Shown piece by piece: positions 61,491-64,000 of a DNA stretch of 64,000 nt. Source of the stretch: Sphingomonas sp. AP4-R1 (lineage in GTDB: Bacteria > Pseudomonadota > Alphaproteobacteria > Sphingomonadales > Sphingomonadaceae). The notes beneath the pieces were generated by a model. That model searched no databases. It had not been told where the DNA came from and saw only the letters and a list, made by a program, of their open reading frames with translations. The first letter of the stretch is position 1. Every line of letters begins with the position of its first letter. A program made the translations under genes and the position numbers. The stretch is taken from the NCBI RefSeq assembly GCF_013113735.1, contig NZ_CP053346.1:4664001-4728000 (forward strand), written 5' to 3'.

Positions 61491-62306
61491 TCAGCGGCCC
61501 GTTGCGGATGTCAGGGCAGCCCGGTCGGACATCACGGCGCGCGCGAAGGTGCGGATAAGATTGGCGATTGCGCCCGGCGCTTCCAGCGGCGAGAGATGGC
61601 CTACACCCGGCAGCAGGTGAAGCTGTGCCTGCGGAATGCAAGGCAGAAGTTCGCGCCGAAGAATCTCCGGCGGATCGACGCGGTCATTCTCTCCAGAGAT
61701 GACGATCGTAGGACTCTCGATCTGCGATACCAGGGTGGCGATGTCTTCCTGGCTGGTGGCAAGCGGCCATGCCTCGGTCGCCGCCGGAACACCGCACAAG
61801 CTGTCCGCGATCACCATCTCAAGATCACCGGCGCCAAGGCCATCCGGGGCCAGCGCCTGCTCGACAGTCGTGATGATGCTCTCACGCGTCGCATAGGCGC
61901 TTACCATCGCTCGCCGCACGTCCCCTGGTAGACCGAGCGGAGAAGGCGGAGATGGAGCGACCAGAACCAACCCCTTCAGCCCATCGGGCCTCTGGGAGGC
62001 GATCAGTTGCGCGACCTTCCCGCCCATCGAGTGACCGACGAGGATATAGCGTTGCAGTCCCAGCGCCGCGATCACACCCATGGCATCCATCGCCAGATCT
62101 GCGAGCGCGTAGCCGCTGTTCGGCTTATCGGATTGCCCCCACCCACGTTGATCGATGGCGATGGTTCGGAAGTCGGCCTCCAAGGCTTCGATCACATGAT
62201 GCCAGGTTCGCGAGGAGCCACCCCAATAATGCAGGAAGACGAGAGCGGGCACGCCCGCGCCTCTTTGCCGCACATGAAGTTCGATGCCGTTCGAACGGAT
62301 GAACAT
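61491..62306 (-). CDS. Alpha/beta hydrolase
   Basis: A 271-residue alpha/beta-fold hydrolase. The oxyanion segment FLHYWGGSSRTWHHVIEALE, the strand AIDQRGWGQSDKPNSGYALA and the nucleophile elbow GHSMGG are clear. The acid is in SGENDRVDPPEI and the histidine in LPGVGHLSPLEAP. This pattern is typical of esterases, haloperoxidase-like enzymes and meta-cleavage hydrolases; the true substrate cannot be told. It lies between an enoyl-CoA hydratase and another hydrolase on the same strand. Confidence 0.88.
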   Translation of the reverse strand: MFIRSNGIELHVRQRGAGVPALVFLHYWGGSSRTWHHVIEALEADFRTIAIDQRGWGQSDKPNSGYALADLAMDAMGVIAALGLQRYILVGHSMGGKVAQLIASQRPDGLKGLVLVAPSPPSPLGLPGDVRRAMVSAYATRESIITTVEQALAPDGLGAGDLEMVIADSLCGVPAATEAWPLATSQEDIATLVSQIESPTIVISGENDRVDPPEILRRELLPCIPQAQLHLLPGVGHLSPLEAPGAIANLIRTFARAVMSDRAALTSATGR

Positions 62307-62330
62307 GGCGCGTCTCCTCGGGATATCGGA

Positions 62331-63011
62331 TCAGGCGGCAGCACTCAGGATGAAGTCGGCAACCGCCTGCGGCTGCGACAGCATCGGAACATGGCTGCTA
62401 TCGACGTGCATGATGGTCGCGTTCATCCGCGTCGCCATGCGCGCCTGCTCGACGGGCGGGATCGCGTGATCCTGATCGCCAATCATGTAGAAGACCGGCC
62501 GATCGCGCCACGCAGCTGCAGTCAGTGTACCGCCGAGCGCAGCACCGTTGATGGGGCCCTGCGTCGCGTAGACTGCAGCTTTCTCACGCTCGTCGAGATC
62601 CTGCGCGAACAGATTGAAGGCACCATCGTGGCTCAGCTTCAGGAAGCCTTCAGCATCGGGGCGTAGTTCGGCTGCGAGCGGCGCCGTCTCGAACTGGGCG
62701 AACAGCGAGCCCGCGGACTCGCCGGCATCGGGCGCGAAGGCGTCGATATAGACCATGCGGGCGACCTTCGGATCATTGCCCGCCTCACCGATCACCGCGC
62801 CGGCATAGCTGTGCCCGACTAGGACGACCTCGCCTTCCGCCAGAGCAATCGCGCGGCGGACCGCAGCGACGTCGGCGTCGAAGGCCGTGAGAGGAAGCTG
62901 AACCGCCGTCACGGTCATACCTTGCGCCGCCAGCAGCGGCAGGACTTTCACCCAGCTTGAGCCATCGGCCCAAGCGCCATGAACCAGAATGATGTTGGAA
63001 ATTTTCGCCAT
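62331..63011 (-). CDS. Alpha/beta hydrolase, small esterase type
   Basis: A 226-residue hydrolase of the short esterase/salicylate-esterase-like group (IILVHGAWADGSSWVKVLPL, VVLVGHSYAGAVIGEAGNDP, MIGDQDHAIPP, DSSHVPMLSQP). The catalytic triad serine (GHSYAG), aspartate and histidine are in place. It is the first gene of the three-gene minus-strand unit and is divergent from the GlxA/AraC regulator, 118 bp away, which probably controls it. Confidence 0.9.
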   Translation of the reverse strand: MAKISNIILVHGAWADGSSWVKVLPLLAAQGMTVTAVQLPLTAFDADVAAVRRAIALAEGEVVLVGHSYAGAVIGEAGNDPKVARMVYIDAFAPDAGESAGSLFAQFETAPLAAELRPDAEGFLKLSHDGAFNLFAQDLDEREKAAVYATQGPINGAALGGTLTAAAWRDRPVFYMIGDQDHAIPPVEQARMATRMNATIMHVDSSHVPMLSQPQAVADFILSAAA

Positions 63012-63128
63012 CGTCTTGCTCCCACGGAATGAGCGAAAGTCCGCTCGCTTTCGGTGGTGCCGATTTAAGCACTGTTCTTTCTGTCAGAAATGACATAGAA
63101 AACGCATATTCTGCCATGATAAACTGCC

Positions 63129-64000
63129 ATGATCGAAGCGGTCGCCCTGCGTGTCATCTGGTTCGTCGTTTTCCCGGGCTTCGAATTGCTCGATCTTGGC
63201 GGTCCGCTTTGCGCGTTCAATCTGGCGGTCGACTTTCACGCCGGCCCCTATGAGATCCGGATCGTCTCGACCTCGGACGGCCTCGTGCGGGGCTCCTCAG
63301 GCGTTGCGATAGATACTGTCCGCCCGGATGAGAGCGGCCATATCGACACACTCATCGTCGTCGGGGCCTCGACGATCGACGCGCTCGAAAGCCAACCAGA
63401 CACGGTCGCCTTTCTCCGCGCAGCAGCCCCGCGCGCCCGGCGCATCGCGAGTATCTGCACGGGCGCATTCCTGTTGGCGGAGGCTGGCCTGCTCCACGGT
63501 CACCGCGCAACGACGCACTGGCGTTACGCGGGGGAACTGCAACGGCGCTATCCTTCGCTGAAGGTTGATGCGGATCGCATCTTCATCCGCGAAGACGAGG
63601 TCTGGACCTCGGCCGGGATCACGGCCGGAATCGATCTCGCACTCGCGATGATCGAAGAGGATTGCGGCACCGAGACATCCAAGATCATCGCCCGCGATCT
63701 CGTCGTCTATCATCGACGCAGCGGCGGACAGTCGCAATTCTCAACCTTGCTCGATCTGGAGCCACGCCCCGGTCGCATTCGCGAAGCGCTCGCCTATGCG
63801 CGGGCGCATCTTCGCGAACGGCTCTCGGTCGAACGGCTTGCCGATGTGGCCTGCATTAGCCCGCGCCAGTTCGCTCGGCAGTTTGTCGCCGAAACCGGAG
63901 AGACACCGGCACGTGCGGTCGAAAGGCTCCGCTGCGAGGCCGCGATCCCGCGTATAGAAAATTCAAGTGAGACGCTCGACCAGATCGCACTTCACGTCGG
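63129..64000 (+). CDS. GlxA-family AraC-type regulator (truncated by the window end)
   Basis: The frame runs from ATG 63129 to the window edge, about 290 residues. The N-terminal DJ-1/PfpI amidase-like domain reads VIWFVVFPGFELLDLGGPLC, DTLIVVGAS, RIASICTGAFLLAEAGLLHG (with the conserved cysteine) and ATTHWRYAGEL. The C-terminal AraC HTH begins at REALAYARAHLRERLSVERL, with ADVACISPRQFARQFVAETG and TPARAVERLRCEAA, and is cut in its second HTH. It is divergent from the alpha/beta-hydrolase unit and likely regulates it. Confidence 0.88.
   Translation, partial: MIEAVALRVIWFVVFPGFELLDLGGPLCAFNLAVDFHAGPYEIRIVSTSDGLVRGSSGVAIDTVRPDESGHIDTLIVVGASTIDALESQPDTVAFLRAAAPRARRIASICTGAFLLAEAGLLHGHRATTHWRYAGELQRRYPSLKVDADRIFIREDEVWTSAGITAGIDLALAMIEEDCGTETSKIIARDLVVYHRRSGGQSQFSTLLDLEPRPGRIREALAYARAHLRERLSVERLADVACISPRQFARQFVAETGETPARAVERLRCEAAIPRIENSSETLDQIALHV

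Noticed and set aside
1..64000. tRNA, rRNA or CRISPR features
   Set aside because: No T-loop-like GGTTCGAATC pattern in a cloverleaf context, no rRNA stretch and no regularly spaced direct repeats were noticed by eye. A dedicated scan (tRNAscan-SE, Infernal) was not possible.

Overview
The window is GC-rich alphaproteobacterial DNA, most likely from a sphingomonad (Sphingomonas, Novosphingobium or Sphingobium). The evidence is five TonB-dependent outer-membrane receptors, a FecR/ECF pair, two Rieske oxygenases, AAHS-type transporters and an IS91-type element. No rRNA, tRNA or CRISPR array was seen. All family names come from reading motifs by eye; no database search was run.

Layout. 0-4 kb: ECF sigma factor with FecR anti-sigma (minus), a small conserved protein, then two 23S rRNA modification genes (rluE-like pseudouridine synthase, rlmJ). 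4.6-9.6 kb: an uptake operon of a TonB receptor and two MFS transporters. 9.8-13.1 kb: the electron-transfer flavoprotein operon etfB-etfA-ETF:quinone oxidoreductase (minus). 13.3-34.8 kb: a large catabolic island. It holds a VanA-like Rieske monooxygenase, an SDR, a TonB receptor, a phthalate-type Rieske oxygenase with its reductase, an operon of AAHS transporter, GMC alcohol dehydrogenase and aldehyde dehydrogenase, a tandem-HTH LysR regulator, an acyl-CoA dehydrogenase, a class III CoA-transferase, a FadR-type GntR regulator, another TonB receptor and an exported amidohydrolase. 35-39.6 kb: a two-component system divergent from a siderophore-type TonB receptor. 40.4-42.9 kb: an IS91-type transposase plus tyrosine recombinase, bracketed by an 18-bp inverted repeat. 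43-46 kb: pyruvate:quinone oxidoreductase (poxB) and small proteins. 46.9-55.1 kb: a glycan-type locus (GH43 enzyme, TonB receptor, glycerophosphodiesterase, ROK regulator, GPH-type transporter). 55.6-60.3 kb: LysR plus a three-subunit FAD/cytochrome c polyol or sugar dehydrogenase. 60.6-64 kb: enoyl-CoA hydratase, two alpha/beta hydrolases and a divergent GlxA/AraC regulator cut by the window end.

How it fits together. A 15-bp palindrome of the form AATGGTNNNACCATT, with the same core as the E. coli FadR operator, occurs upstream of the ETF operon (13158), the acyl-CoA dehydrogenase (26272) and the CoA-transferase (inside a perfect 41-bp palindrome at 28705). A diverged copy lies before the transporter/GMC/ALDH operon (20354) and a weaker one before the 4.67-kb uptake operon (4565). 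The FadR-family gene at 28787-29533 is the obvious candidate regulator. The picture is one regulon: uptake, oxygenation, alcohol to aldehyde to acid, CoA activation, dehydrogenation, and electron transfer through ETF to the quinone pool. The substrate is unknown; the AAHS transporters and Rieske enzymes suggest an aromatic or alicyclic acid or ether. No ring-cleavage gene is in the window.

The gaps hold several gene relics (ferredoxin reductase, HAD phosphatase, poxB 3' end, SDR tail) and degenerate copies of an approximately 50-bp dispersed repeat.
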